From an uncultured Clostridia bacterium (GTDB taxonomy: Bacteria; Bacillota; Clostridia; TANB77; CAG-508): a stretch of DNA of 39,392 nucleotides. This document shows, in pieces, positions 16,527 through 24,794 of this stretch (the first letter of the stretch is position 1; the number at the start of each line of letters is the position of its first letter). The position numbers were made by a program, and so were the translations under genes. The DNA lies in assembly GCA_934149005.1 (NCBI GenBank), contig CAKPDN010000012.1, positions 1 to 39,392 on the forward strand, in the 5' to 3' direction. The notes beneath the pieces are model-generated. The model was not told where the DNA came from. It made no database searches and saw nothing but the letters and a program-made list of their open reading frames with translations.

Positions 16527-16859
16527 TCACACCTCCATATACCATTGTTTTAGAAATATACATTTATTTTCATCATTTAATTTTATTTGATAAATCATGT
16601 CATAAGATACTTGGTCTTTTAATACAAAGTTAACTATACAACATTCATCATTTTGGCATATTATATTGAATTCTATATTATCTGTGTTTTGACTTTCTAT
16701 TTCTTCCCACATTTGTTTTACTTCTTGTATAGTATTTATTTTCAATGTAGGTGTCTCATAATATTCAACTTTTTCATCAAACAATTTCATAATCTGTTCT
16801 ACATCTTTTGATTTCCAATTTTCTTTTAATTTCAAACACCAATTATAATAATTATCCAT
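16527..16859 (-). CDS. SnoaL/NTF2-like protein
   Basis: A protein of about 110 aa with the cone-shaped NTF2 pattern: an N-terminal helix (NWCLKLKENWKSKDVEQIM), LFDEKVEYYETP, a helix EVKQMWEEI, and three strands including CCIVNFVLKD and FLKQWYMEV. The start at 16859 is chosen for its AGGAGAAAAATTAAA leader; an ATG 39 bp earlier has none. Function is unknown. Such domains serve as small-molecule isomerases or binding proteins. Confidence 0.7.
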   Translation of the reverse strand: MDNYYNWCLKLKENWKSKDVEQIMKLFDEKVEYYETPTLKINTIQEVKQMWEEIESQNTDNIEFNIICQNDECCIVNFVLKDQVSYDMIYQIKLNDENKCIFLKQWYMEV

Positions 16860-16903
16860 TTTAATTTTTCTCCTATAACTATAAATATTCCTTGACATAT
16901 TTT

Positions 16904-17287
16904 CTAATTTATCTCATCATAATTCCAAATGCCTAATTGTCCCTTTGCTTGTATTGGCTCTATTGCTTTAATATTTTTCAATTTCCAAGCATATCCAGTT
17001 CTATTTTTAGTTCCTCCATATATAAGTTCATTTCTATTTATTAAATTATTTTCAAATTCTTTTGTAACTGGTATACAGTCAACTAATTCCGCTTCTCCAA
17101 TAATAAATCCTTGTTTATAATTCAAATTCAACTCTTTAAATCTTTCTACATTTTCTTTTTCTATATTTTTACTAGCATGTATTAATATTTTTCCTCTATA
17201 ATTAGTTTTCCAACTCCTAAATTCGTATTCTTTATACCCATTTATAATTATACTAGCCCATGGTTCTCTAATACTTAGTACTTTCAT
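16904..17287 (-). CDS. ASCH-domain protein
   Basis: At 127 aa this is a complete ASCH fold. The diagnostic start LSIREPWASIIINGYKEYE is followed by FRSWKTNYRGKILIHAS, then GFIIGEAELVDCIPVT, and YAWKLKNIKAIEPI near the C-terminus. ASCH domains are PUA-like and bind RNA or modified nucleosides; some, such as YqfB, are acetylcytidine amidohydrolases. The gene overlaps the upstream Nudix gene by 4 bp, indicating coupling. Confidence 0.88.
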   Translation of the reverse strand: MKVLSIREPWASIIINGYKEYEFRSWKTNYRGKILIHASKNIEKENVERFKELNLNYKQGFIIGEAELVDCIPVTKEFENNLINRNELIYGGTKNRTGYAWKLKNIKAIEPIQAKGQLGIWNYDEIN

Positions 17288-17769
17288 TTTTCCTCCAAAC
17301 TATAATCTACGTTTAAAATATTTTCTTGTTCATCAACTACTATATGCATAATAAAATTATAATTATTATCTATTAATCCCTTTATAAAAAATCTATCTAA
17401 AATCATTATATTAGATAATATTTTTTCTTTTTGCAATAATTCTTGTATATCTATCCATTCTGATGTATTTTCGTTAAATTCTTGTGGTTCTCCAACATAC
17501 TCACTTGTAATAAAGGTATCGAATATAAATTTTCTATCAGGATATTCTATTGTCATAATCCCTTTATGTTTTAAATTTTTAATATCTATTCCTGTTTCTT
17601 CTTTCATTTCTCTAATAGCTGTTTGCACTGGAATTTCTCCCTCTTCAATCTTTCCACCAGGAATATCGTAATAACCTTCTTTTCTATTTCCTTGTTTATA
17701 TTTTGTAACTATAACTTTATTATTTTTTATTAAAAAACATCTTACTGCTTTTCTTATTTTCTTTTCCAT
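17284..17769 (-). CDS. Nudix hydrolase
   Basis: About 161 aa with a textbook Nudix box: GGKIEEGEIPVQTAIREMKE followed by ETGI. A short C-terminal extension follows the hydrolase domain (HIVVDEQENILNVDYSLEE). The ATG at 17769 fits its AGGAGAATGCTA leader better than the ATG 6 bp earlier. Overlap with the ASCH gene suggests the two are used together, perhaps in nucleotide housecleaning; the substrate is unknown. Confidence 0.87.
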   Translation of the reverse strand: MEKKIRKAVRCFLIKNNKVIVTKYKQGNRKEGYYDIPGGKIEEGEIPVQTAIREMKEETGIDIKNLKHKGIMTIEYPDRKFIFDTFITSEYVGEPQEFNENTSEWIDIQELLQKEKILSNIMILDRFFIKGLIDNNYNFIMHIVVDEQENILNVDYSLEEK

Positions 17770-17832
17770 TAGCATTCTCCTAGTTTATATTTATTATTTA
17801 CTTTTTATCCACTATTATCATATTCTAATACC

Positions 17833-18777
17833 TTATATTAAATCTCTTAAAATTTCTGTTACATTTTTCATATCTTTTTCTGTTGACATTATAGTAATTA
17901 ATATATTTTTATCTTTATTTACAATAATATATTGTCCGTTTGATCCATCTCTAAAAATATAACCATCTCTTGAAATAAAAGTATAATAACCTATTCCAAT
18001 TTTAGGGAAAACTCTTTCTGGCTTGTATGCAAGTGGTGTTTCTAATTGCTTTTTACACATTTCACTAATCCATTTTTTTGATACAATTTGCTTATTATTA
18101 TAAACACCATCATTAAGCAGTAACTTTCCTATTTTATGAAAATCAGTATGTTTCATATAAAGTCCTGTAGCAGCAGGGCAATATTTTCCATAGTTCTCCC
18201 AGCTATACTCTGTTATGTCTAATTTTTTAAATATATTGTCATCAATAAATTGCGTTAAATTAACATTAAACGCTTCTTGAAAGAATACAGATATTATAAA
18301 AGGTTCAACATTATTATAGGCAAATCTAGTTCCTACTTCATACGGTATATCATAATTTAGAGCATAATCTAATAATGTATCTTTAGGAATATTTTCTGTA
18401 AATCTTTCTGACATCATTTGACTTTCATAACCTGTTGTGTGAGTTAATAAATTTCTTATTGTCCAACTTTCAATTTTTTCTATATTGTTTTTATTAGTAA
18501 TGTTGGTAACATTTTTAATAGTTTGATATACTTTTGTTTGTAATGATAAAGGTTCTCCATCAACTAGCATTTTTTTATCTATTGCAATTCCTATTGCCAT
18601 AGCCACTAAAATTTTTGCACAACTTCTTAATTCATGTAAATTATCATCATTATAAAATATTTTATCTATTTTTCCACTTTGCTCTAAAAAAATGCTATCA
18701 ATATTTAGACTAGATAAAACTTTTGATAGTCTGTTTTTGTTATTTGCTATATCTTCAATAAAAACTTTCTCTTTCAT
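17833..18777 (-). CDS. beta-lactamase-family serine hydrolase (class C-like)
   Basis: The 314-aa protein has the penicillin-binding/serine-hydrolase signature: Ser52-Cys-Ala-Lys55 (SxxK), Tyr154-Asn-Asn156 (YxN) and a C-terminal segment GYIFRDGSNGQYI in the position of the third motif. No signal peptide is present, so it is cytoplasmic and more likely an esterase or peptidase than a true beta-lactamase. TTAGGAG lies upstream of the ATG. The HAD fragment precedes it in the array. Confidence 0.82.
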   Translation of the reverse strand: MKEKVFIEDIANNKNRLSKVLSSLNIDSIFLEQSGKIDKIFYNDDNLHELRSCAKILVAMAIGIAIDKKMLVDGEPLSLQTKVYQTIKNVTNITNKNNIEKIESWTIRNLLTHTTGYESQMMSERFTENIPKDTLLDYALNYDIPYEVGTRFAYNNVEPFIISVFFQEAFNVNLTQFIDDNIFKKLDITEYSWENYGKYCPAATGLYMKHTDFHKIGKLLLNDGVYNNKQIVSKKWISEMCKKQLETPLAYKPERVFPKIGIGYYTFISRDGYIFRDGSNGQYIIVNKDKNILITIMSTEKDMKNVTEILRDLI

Positions 18778-18786
18778 TAATTTCTC

Positions 18787-18966
18787 CTAATTTATTTTCA
18801 AAATATCTTTTACTTGTTCTATATCATTAAACAATATAGTTTTAAAACCTATTTCATTTGCATAAATAATATCACAAAAATTGATATCCTTCAACTAGAA
18901 ATAATTTTATGATCAACTTTATCTAAAAAAATTCTTAACACATATTTGTAAAACAATTCATCATAT
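18787..18966 (-). pseudogene. HAD hydrolase, C-terminal remnant
   Basis: The minus strand reads DELFYKYVLRIFLDKVDHK, then after a frameshift near 18893 DIIYANEIGFKTILFNDIEQ and VKDILKIN before the TAG at 18787-18789. The DIxxAxxxGxKTIL pattern is the last motif of HAD-superfamily phosphatases. The N-terminal DxD motif is absent. It marks the upstream end of the enzyme array. Confidence 0.55.
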
Positions 18967-19025
18967 TACTCCCAATAAATAATAAGAAATAAACCGTCTA
19001 TAAATACGTCTATTTTGGCAGCTAT

Positions 19026-19043
19026 GCGATACTTTCGTATCAC
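19026..19043 (-). other. small hairpin with GAAA tetraloop
   Basis: On the minus strand GTGATAC pairs with GTATCGC around GAAA, with one G-T pair; GAAA is a GNRA tetraloop. It lies 139 bp downstream of the Rep-like gene in a stretch (18990-19085) less AT-rich than its surroundings. Nothing else was recognised between 18967 and 19181. A replication-origin or leader structure is possible but unproven. Confidence 0.35.
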
Positions 19044-19181
19044 ATACCTACCTCCACTCGCAAAAATCGCCTTTAAAAGACTGGAAAGCATTGAGATATC
19101 AACAAATTTTAATATTTAAAAGTAGCCTTTTTTTCTTTTTAAAAAATGCTTATTTTTGGCTATTTTTTTGCACTAGACTTT

Positions 19182-19883
19182 TTACATTTTTTTGCAATTT
19201 TTATTGCTATTTATTATAGATTTTTTATAATAATTTAATAAATTATCAGGTCGTTTATCAATAGCTAACAAATATAAATTAACTAAATTTTCTCTTTTAA
19301 TACTTTGAAGTAGAAAATAAAATCCACTATTATATAAATCATACAAAACATATATAATATTTTTTATCATACTAAGTTTATCTTGATTTATGTATTGAAA
19401 CATATATGGTTTATAATTAAATTCTAATCTTTCAATTATTGCTAAAAATTTCTCTGGAATTTTATCGCTTTTATTTATAATTAAATAAAATAAATCATCT
19501 ATATTATATTTTATATTATTATCTTTAACATTTTTTTTAATACCATCTGTATTATTTTGTAAATAGGGGTATTGATTTTTTTGATAATAGGGTATATCTA
19601 CAATATAAATATTTCTTGATACTATTTCTTTATTTTTATTTCTTATAATTTCTGTTTCTATATATCCAAGTTCTTGCAAATGTGAAATCCATCTGCTAAC
19701 TGAGACGGCTGTTACATTATATAAATCTGCAAAGTATTTATTTTTTGCATAACAATAACCATTTTTATTTGCTAGTGCTGTTATTTCTCCATATAATAAT
19801 TTTTCAGCTGATTTTAAATTATTGTCATACCTAACTGTTGCAGGTATTATTGCATAATAATTGGGTTGTTCTTTTTCTCCCAT
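19182..19883 (-). CDS. HTH_36-type replication-initiator-like protein
   Basis: The N-terminal domain (YYAIIPATVRYDNNLKSAEK, LLYGEI, then CYAKNKYFADLYNVTAVSVS and RWISHLQELGYIE) is the winged HTH of clostridial ICE and plasmid replication-associated proteins. The C-terminal half is helical and basic and is not recognised. The start at 19883 follows GGAGGTGTATATT; a longer frame lacks a ribosome-binding site. It lies just outside the split-tRNA element, on the 3' side of the host tRNA, so it belongs to a different mobile element. Confidence 0.7.
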   Translation of the reverse strand: MGEKEQPNYYAIIPATVRYDNNLKSAEKLLYGEITALANKNGYCYAKNKYFADLYNVTAVSVSRWISHLQELGYIETEIIRNKNKEIVSRNIYIVDIPYYQKNQYPYLQNNTDGIKKNVKDNNIKYNIDDLFYLIINKSDKIPEKFLAIIERLEFNYKPYMFQYINQDKLSMIKNIIYVLYDLYNSGFYFLLQSIKRENLVNLYLLAIDKRPDNLLNYYKKSIINSNKNCKKM

Positions 19884-19962
19884 AATATACACCTCCATGT
19901 TTTCAAATTTCGCGAAGGGCAAATTTAAAAAGTATGAAAGTGATTTATAAACAATAAAAATA

Positions 19963-19992
19963 GAGACCTTACTATTTCTAGTAAAATCTCTG
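19963..19992 (-). terminator. hairpin beyond the host tRNA 3' end
   Basis: AGAGA plus TTACTA pairs with TAGTAA plus TCTCT around a 4-nt loop with a small internal loop. Read leftwards it is followed by ATTTTTATT. It would end transcripts coming from the tRNA side before the Rep-like gene. A smaller palindrome AAAGGGA/TCCCTTT lies just upstream at about 20010-20026. Confidence 0.5.
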
Positions 19993-20043
19993 TATTAAAA
20001 ATTACTCTTAAAGGGACATCCCTTTAGGTAAAAACTTCCGAAT

Positions 20044-20088
20044 TGGTTGCGGGGGGAGGACTCGAACCTCCGACCTTTGGGTTATGAG
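20044..20088 (-). pseudogene. 3' half of host tRNA-fMet (attL side)
   Basis: On the minus strand this reads from the anticodon loop (CTCATAACCC) through variable loop, T arm (GGAGG-TTCGAGT-CCTCC) and acceptor strand CCCCGCA to the encoded CCA end. No 5' half is attached; the sequence beyond 20088 is unrelated. Its acceptor strand pairs with the CGCGGGG of the 5' half at 28335-28375 and not perfectly with the complete tRNA at 28105-28180, so it is the displaced half of a split gene. Confidence 0.92.
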
Positions 20089-20233
20089 TTGTCTTTTAGA
20101 AGATTTTTATCTTAAATTCATGTTTTGTATTGTTAAATAATTTGTTGCTATATAAACATACAGAACTTATTTTTATTTTGTATCTTAAAATATCATTTTG
20201 TAATTGCTTGTAACTTTGGTCGGTAAATCGTCG

Positions 20234-21385
20234 TCAAGATTTTTTAAACATCATGTTTTCAAAATTATGTACATCATTTTTTGATCTTATTTGATGAATA
20301 TATATATTTGCAGTTGTTGAAGTTTGTGCATGTCCAAGCAATGAGGAAACTGTTTTTATTGACGAACCACTTGCCAACATTAAAGAGCCATATGAATGTC
20401 TTAGAGAATGAAGAGTTAAACCTTCTTCAAATTTATTTTTAACTACAAATTTATGAAAAAAGTCACTAATCGAGTCTGGATGTATAGTAAGACCGATTCC
20501 ATTGAGTGAACACTTTATCTGTATCAATCCAGTCTTCACCAACTTGCAATTTTCTATGTAAGTACCATTTTTTATATTCTTTAAGAGCATTAATAGTAAC
20601 TAATGGTAAATCTATTACTCTAATTGAAGACTTTGTTTTAGGTTCTTTGTCTATTATTCCTACTTTGGAAATATATTGTGAGGTCCTGACAACATGTAAT
20701 TCAGCATTTTCAAAAGAAATATCTTCCCATTTTAGACCACATAATTCTCCTCGCCTCATTCCTGTTGTGAAGCATGTTAAAATTATAGTTTTCCACATTA
20801 TTGGTTCTTTGTCTAACAATTCTAACATTCTTTTTGCTTCTTTTTTATCAAGATATTTTGATTCTCTATATGGTAGTTTAGGACTTTCAACTCGTTTGGC
20901 GATATTTTCTTTTAAAACTCCGCCAATAAACACCGTCTTTGCAAAATACTAGAAATTAATCTATGATGATGTAAAATAGTTTTTGGTGCTAAACCTTCAT
21001 CTTTTAATTCATCATATAACCTCATAAGTTGAAAAGGTTTTAGTTCTTGCAGAACAATGTGTCCAATGCTTTTATTTATTCTTTCTAATAAAGATTTATA
21101 TCGTAAGACTGTTACAGGAGATAATTGTTTTTCTGCATGTTCTTTAATAAATTTCTCTCCAAATGCTGAAAATTTAAGCTTTTCTTGATAAAAACCTTCT
21201 TTTATTTCTTTTTCAAATTCTTCTGCTTTTTCTTTTAATAATTTTTCTCTTTTCTTGGGAGTTAAATCAGTTGGAATATAAACTGTCTTTGAACTTCTTT
21301 TTCTATTGCCTAAATTGTCATATCCCTCATGTATAGTAATTTCCCATTTTCCGCTACCTTTTACTCTTTCTCTAAAACTTGCCAT
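20234..21385 (-). pseudogene. int: tyrosine integrase with frameshifts
   Basis: The N-terminal AP2-like arm-binding domain (KGSGKWEITIHEGYDNLGNR) and the SAM-like core-binding domain are intact up to about 20935. The frame then shifts, the catalytic domain begins (TTGMRRGELCGLKWEDI) and shifts again near 20510, and the end carries HSLRHSYGSLML, LLGHAQTS and IYIH. All catalytic residues (R, HxLR, GH and Tyr) survive across the three pieces. The second break is explained by one extra base. The gene ends 145 bp from the left core, as expected for a Tn916-type integrase. The start at 21385 follows AAAGGA. Confidence 0.88.
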
Positions 21386-21484
21386 TTTAAAGTATCCTTT
21401 CATATAAAAACAAATGTTCTACTATATAAAATATATTATATAGCAAAACACTTAATTTTTCTAGCATTTTTTGATTTTTTATAA

Positions 21485-21662
21485 TTATTTTTTGTTGATA
21501 TATTCAAGTAAATTTTCGACATTTATCATATATTTATTACCACTTTTTATATATGGTATTTTTTCTTGCTTTACCATCTTTCTTATAGCATATAATGTTA
21601 TGCTTGTGTTTTTGTCAATTCTTTTTATTTCTTCTAATGCTCCGTTTTAATGTTCTTACCAT
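21485..21662 (-). pseudogene. xis: excisionase-like HTH gene with one frameshift
   Basis: The ATG at 21662 follows AAAGGATG and begins MVRTL. An A4 tract at about 21646-21649 holds one base too many. In the corrected frame the protein continues GALEEIKRIDKNTSITLYAI and RKMVKQEKIPYIKSGNKYMI, ending LLEYINKK, which is a small winged-helix excisionase of ICE type. It sits immediately upstream of the integrase, the standard order. Confidence 0.75.
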
Positions 21663-21695
21663 AATATACTACATCCTTTCATTAAGTTAATTGTG

Positions 21696-21730
21696 CTGAC
21701 AGCAAAGCCCACTAAGGCGAAGCTTGTCAG
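21696..21730. other. hairpin CTGACA...TGTCAG, related to one near the right end
   Basis: CTGACA (21696-21701) pairs with TGTCAG (21725-21730), helped by inner GC pairs. The stretch is far less AT-rich than its surroundings. GCTGAC followed by GCAAA, and TTGTCAGTT, recur in the hairpin cluster at 27562-27608. A role as a protein-binding or origin structure of the element is inference. Confidence 0.4.
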
Positions 21731-21732
21731 TT

Positions 21733-21769
21733 GGTATTATCATTACCCCAAAGGGTAATGATAATATCC
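21733..21769 (-). terminator. strong terminator hairpin after the 21797 gene
   Basis: TATTATCATTACCC (21735-21748) pairs with GGGTAATGATAATA (21753-21766) around CAAA, extended by GG/CC with a bulged T. It lies 27 bp downstream of the stop of the 151-aa gene and separates the replication module from excisionase and integrase. Confidence 0.65.
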
Positions 21770-21796
21770 CACAATTAATATTTTTATAACTTTATA

Positions 21797-22252
21797 TTAA
21801 AAAGCCTCTTCATTGCTGTCGTCTGCTATTGGCAGTTTTTTATCTTTATTCTTACTTTCTACTGATGTACCATTTTTATTTTGTATTTGGTTCATTCCAA
21901 TTAAAAGACCTTTAATCATTGTTACATTTCCTCTGGAAATTTCTACTTTATTTAAAGTATCTATTAATATAAATTCATTATTGCAACATTCTATTTTTAC
22001 ATTTGCAACAGGTTTTTCAGCTAACTGAAAGTGTATTTCTGTAAGTTCTTCTTCTTGAACTATTTTATCAACAGTTTCTTTTATTTCTTTTATTCTTGGT
22101 ACTAATTCCATATCTATTATTGCTCGACTTTCTGGGGACCAATCTGTGTATTGACTACATTCAATTGTTCTATCAAATCCTCCACAATATTTTTGTAAAT
22201 AAGCCATGGCATTTTTTACTTTTGACTGTTCTGGGTTGTATGTGTATAACAT
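21797..22252 (-). CDS. conserved-looking ICE protein of unknown function (151 aa)
   Basis: I cannot name the family. The protein is soluble and mixed alpha/beta, has a Cys pair (IECCNN) near residue 88, and ends with a charged disordered tail (KNKDKKLPIADDSNEEAF). A GGAGG ribosome-binding site lies before the ATG and overlaps the end of a 31-codon ORF that itself begins one base after the primase stop. This arrangement points to a replication-module operon, so a role accessory to replication is a guess. Confidence 0.65.
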   Translation of the reverse strand: MLYTYNPEQSKVKNAMAYLQKYCGGFDRTIECSQYTDWSPESRAIIDMELVPRIKEIKETVDKIVQEEELTEIHFQLAEKPVANVKIECCNNEFILIDTLNKVEISRGNVTMIKGLLIGMNQIQNKNGTSVESKNKDKKLPIADDSNEEAF

Positions 22253-22257
22253 AAAAC

Positions 22258-22353
22258 TCAGCCTCCTTTCTTTATTTTTCTTGGGAATGCTGGGAAATTA
22301 TTTTCAAAAAGAAGCTTTAAATTTTCTTGAAAAGATTTCCCCAACTTACCCAT
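22258..22353 (-). CDS. possible 31-aa ORF between primase and the 151-aa gene
   Basis: The ATG follows the primase stop codon with one base between, and the stop TGA overlaps the region of the next gene's ribosome-binding site. The peptide reads MGKLGKSFQENLKLLFENNF and then PAFPRKIKKGG. No ribosome-binding site of its own is evident, so it would depend on translational coupling. A similar start, MGNLGISF, appears on the plus strand at 27666, followed by a stop. Confidence 0.35.
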   Translation of the reverse strand: MGKLGKSFQENLKLLFENNFPAFPRKIKKGG

Positions 22354-22354
22354 T

Positions 22355-23843
22355 TTAATTATTTTTTATTGTTAATTCATAGTATTCGCTATATGATTTG
22401 CTCTTCACAACACCAAATTCGTCTACTAGAATTCTACTTATATTATTGCTTTTTTCTGGTTCAAGTTGATTATCTTTACACCAAGCTTTATATTTTTCTT
22501 TAAAAACCGATGTAATTGTTCTTCCTGTACCAATTTCACAACATTCTTGTAAGAATAATGCAAGTGAATTATTTTTAATTGCATAATCTTCACGATTTTT
22601 TATTGTTCGTTCGCTCTCTGTAAACTTATAATCTCTTGATATTGCTTGTTGTAAGTATCTTATCGCTACTGATACAATTATTTCTTTTTCTTCAAGTAAC
22701 TTTTCCAATAATTGTGGGTCACGTTGTTCTTCTGGTATTGGATTATCACAACTAATAATCAAGAACCTACTATACACATGTTTTCCGACGGTCTCCTCCA
22801 AAACTTGGAAGTTGATTCGTATTAAACCATAAAAAACCTCGAAATTCTGCTGTAAAGCTGTTTTGATATTTCAATTCCATATTTACATGGTCATTTCCAG
22901 TTAGTTCCTTTATTTTATCTATTTCAGGAAGCTTTGAAAATTTCATATCACCTGAACCAATTAAACGTTTCCCATAGATTCCACCTAGTCCAAATGTACT
23001 GTGTAACTGCTTGATATCAATTGTATGACTGTTTTCCAGACCTACAAGTTGTATCGCAAATTCACGAATTACACTTTTCCCAGTATTTCCAGGTCCTTTT
23101 AAAATTAGTAATTTTTTAAATCTTGAACCTTTAACATTACTAATAATTAAGCCTAAAACTTCAAGTAGTGTAGTAATATCTTCAATATTTCCTCCAGTGA
23201 TGTCATTAAAAAACTTACTGGCTACTGGTGCATCTTCTAATTTTAAATCTGGTACATAATTACAAGGTATTTGTATTGTACATAAATATTCTGGACTATG
23301 TGATTCCAATTTCCCTGTTTTTAAGTTATATATCCCATTATGAAAATTTATTATATCCTCATTTGAATTAAGTTCATTTTCTTCTGTATTGGAATATTCT
23401 GTTTTTAATTCTTTAACTACATCTTCCCAATACTTTGATCTTCTAATTCGTCTTGGAATAAAGCTTTTTATGAAAGCTTTAAAGTCACTTTCATTCCAAA
23501 GCTTATAATATCCATTTTCATATTTGTAAAGAACGATACCTTTTGAATTTCCTAACTTAACACGAATAATATTTATATTATCACTAATATAAATGTATAA
23601 CTCTTGAGAACAAACCTCAATTTTATCTGCATTCTGTATTAACCACGGTGGAAATTCTACAATTTTGCCTTTTAGATACGCATCGTATAAAGGTTCAATT
23701 CCTCCAACAGTTTCCATTGTTAACGGTAACTGTTGTTCCTTGGGAGATTCGGGTATTTCTTTTTGAGAATTACTTTCAACTACACCATCTGTTTTTGCTG
23801 TTGGGTCTCTAGCTGCTCCTTCTGTCAATCTTTTTTCAGACAT
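22355..23843 (-). pseudogene. phage/plasmid primase (D5-like SF3 helicase), frameshifted
   Basis: The ATG follows AGGAGGTG. An N-terminal low-complexity segment leads into a D5_N-type domain (NFHNGIYNLKTGKLESHSPE) and an SF3 helicase: Walker A LKGPGNTGKSV and the LIGSGDMKFSKL region, then FRGFLWFNTNQLPSFGGDRR. An extra A in the A4 tract near 22790 shifts the frame. The expected KHVYSRFLIISCDNPIPEEQ then continues in another frame to the stop at 22355, with a C-terminal winged-helix-like region. Intact, it would start replication of the excised element. Confidence 0.85.
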
Positions 23844-23938
23844 ATTTTCACCTCCTCATTATAGTCTGTTTTTGACTTTTTTATTGTTTTTTGGCAACAA
23901 AAAAGTCCTCAAAATTAGTTTGTTTTTTACAACCAATC

Positions 23939-24059
23939 TTGACAGACTGCACATTTGAGGTATATAATATTACTAGTCACAGATTTATTATATATTACTC
24001 AAATGAACAGTTAATATATATTAAGTCCTTATTATAGGGAGTTGTTGGAGCAACTGCCT
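23939..24059 (+). ncRNA. candidate small RNA with consensus promoter, plus strand
   Basis: TTGACA (23939-23944) and TATAAT (23963-23968) with an 18-bp spacer face rightwards. A hairpin AGTTG/CAACT with GG/CC extension at about 24037-24058 is followed by TATTTTT, which would end a transcript of about 85 nt. The promoter lies in an inverted repeat (CATTTGAG...CTCAAATG, 23952-24004), and the opposite strand has its own TATAAT at about 23985-23990 facing the primase. No ORF is present. The RNA lies between the HsdS-like gene and the primase and is antisense to both. Confidence 0.45.
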
Positions 24060-24068
24060 ATTTTTAAT

Positions 24069-24635
24069 TTAGGACATAATATCATTGATTAAATTTTCTA
24101 GTTCTTTTTTGCTAGTTACCATTTTATCTATTGCTTTTGCTATTTCTTCTGTTACTATTGGCACTTCAAAATTTCTTAATTTATTCAATGAAATTGCTTT
24201 AATTTTTCCTTGTGAATATACATTTTCGAATAACTTTTGTTTCATTGCTTCAAGATTAAAAAGATAGTACATTGCTATTGCCAAATTGCTATTTTCATTA
24301 CTTAATCGTACAACAACAATATTAGAAGAATATATACTGTCATATATTGTCGAATTTTTATCGTCCAACAATATTTTTGTATTTACAGAATTACTAGCTG
24401 TGCTTGGTAATATTAGGTCTCTATATTCTGGTTTATATTTATGCAAAAGTTCTTTTTCTTTTAGAATAATTTTTTGATTTGTACTTGTACTTTTTCTTAT
24501 TACATCTGTAATGTTACTATAATTTATTTTATCTATTTTAATACCTTTATCTACTTTACTTTCTAAGTCAACTTTTTCTGCCTCATATCCTTTGCATATT
24601 AGACTACATATATCTTTTAATTTTACAGTTTTCAT
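24069..24635 (-). CDS. orphan half-size type I restriction specificity (HsdS-like) protein
   Basis: At 188 aa this is one target-recognition domain plus one coiled-coil helix: KTVKLKDICSLICKGYEAEK at the start and a conserved end RNFEVPIVTEEIAKAIDKMV then TSKKELENLINDIMS. Full HsdS subunits have two such units. No HsdM or HsdR gene is in the window. A half-size HsdS can dimerise and should recognise a palindromic split site. Its own promoter is bracketed by two identical palindromes, and GGAGGTG before its ATG abuts one of them. It could be a specificity subunit for a host enzyme, a decoy or an autorepressor; the last is inference. Confidence 0.78.
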   Translation of the reverse strand: MKTVKLKDICSLICKGYEAEKVDLESKVDKGIKIDKINYSNITDVIRKSTSTNQKIILKEKELLHKYKPEYRDLILPSTASNSVNTKILLDDKNSTIYDSIYSSNIVVVRLSNENSNLAIAMYYLFNLEAMKQKLFENVYSQGKIKAISLNKLRNFEVPIVTEEIAKAIDKMVTSKKELENLINDIMS

Positions 24636-24645
24636 TTCTCACCTC

Positions 24646-24735
24646 CGATTATTTTTTAATCGTTGAAATTATTATACAATGCTCTTTTATCTTTGTCAAT
24701 ACTTTTTCAAAAAAAATTCGATTATTTTTTAATCG
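24646..24735 (-). promoter_or_regulatory. consensus promoter between two identical 17-bp palindromes
   Basis: CGATTATTTTTTAATCG occurs at 24646-24662 and again at 24719-24735, 73 bp apart (seven helical turns). Between them on the minus strand are TTGACA (24694-24699) and TATAAT (24671-24676) with a 17-bp spacer, a perfect sigma-A promoter. The downstream palindrome starts at about +2 and touches the ribosome-binding site. Each palindrome has 6-bp arms around T5. The layout suggests repression, possibly by looping. Confidence 0.8.
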
Positions 24736-24794
24736 TCGCCATATTTGTTGTAAGAATTTTCTTTTCAATTTATTCACAAAATGGCTGAAAAAAG

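Noticed and set aside
17833..18777. A true beta-lactamase conferring antibiotic resistance
   Set aside because: The SxxK and YxN motifs are present, but there is no secretion signal and the protein matches the broad serine-hydrolase family; the same caution applies to the phosphotransferase at 15515-16519.
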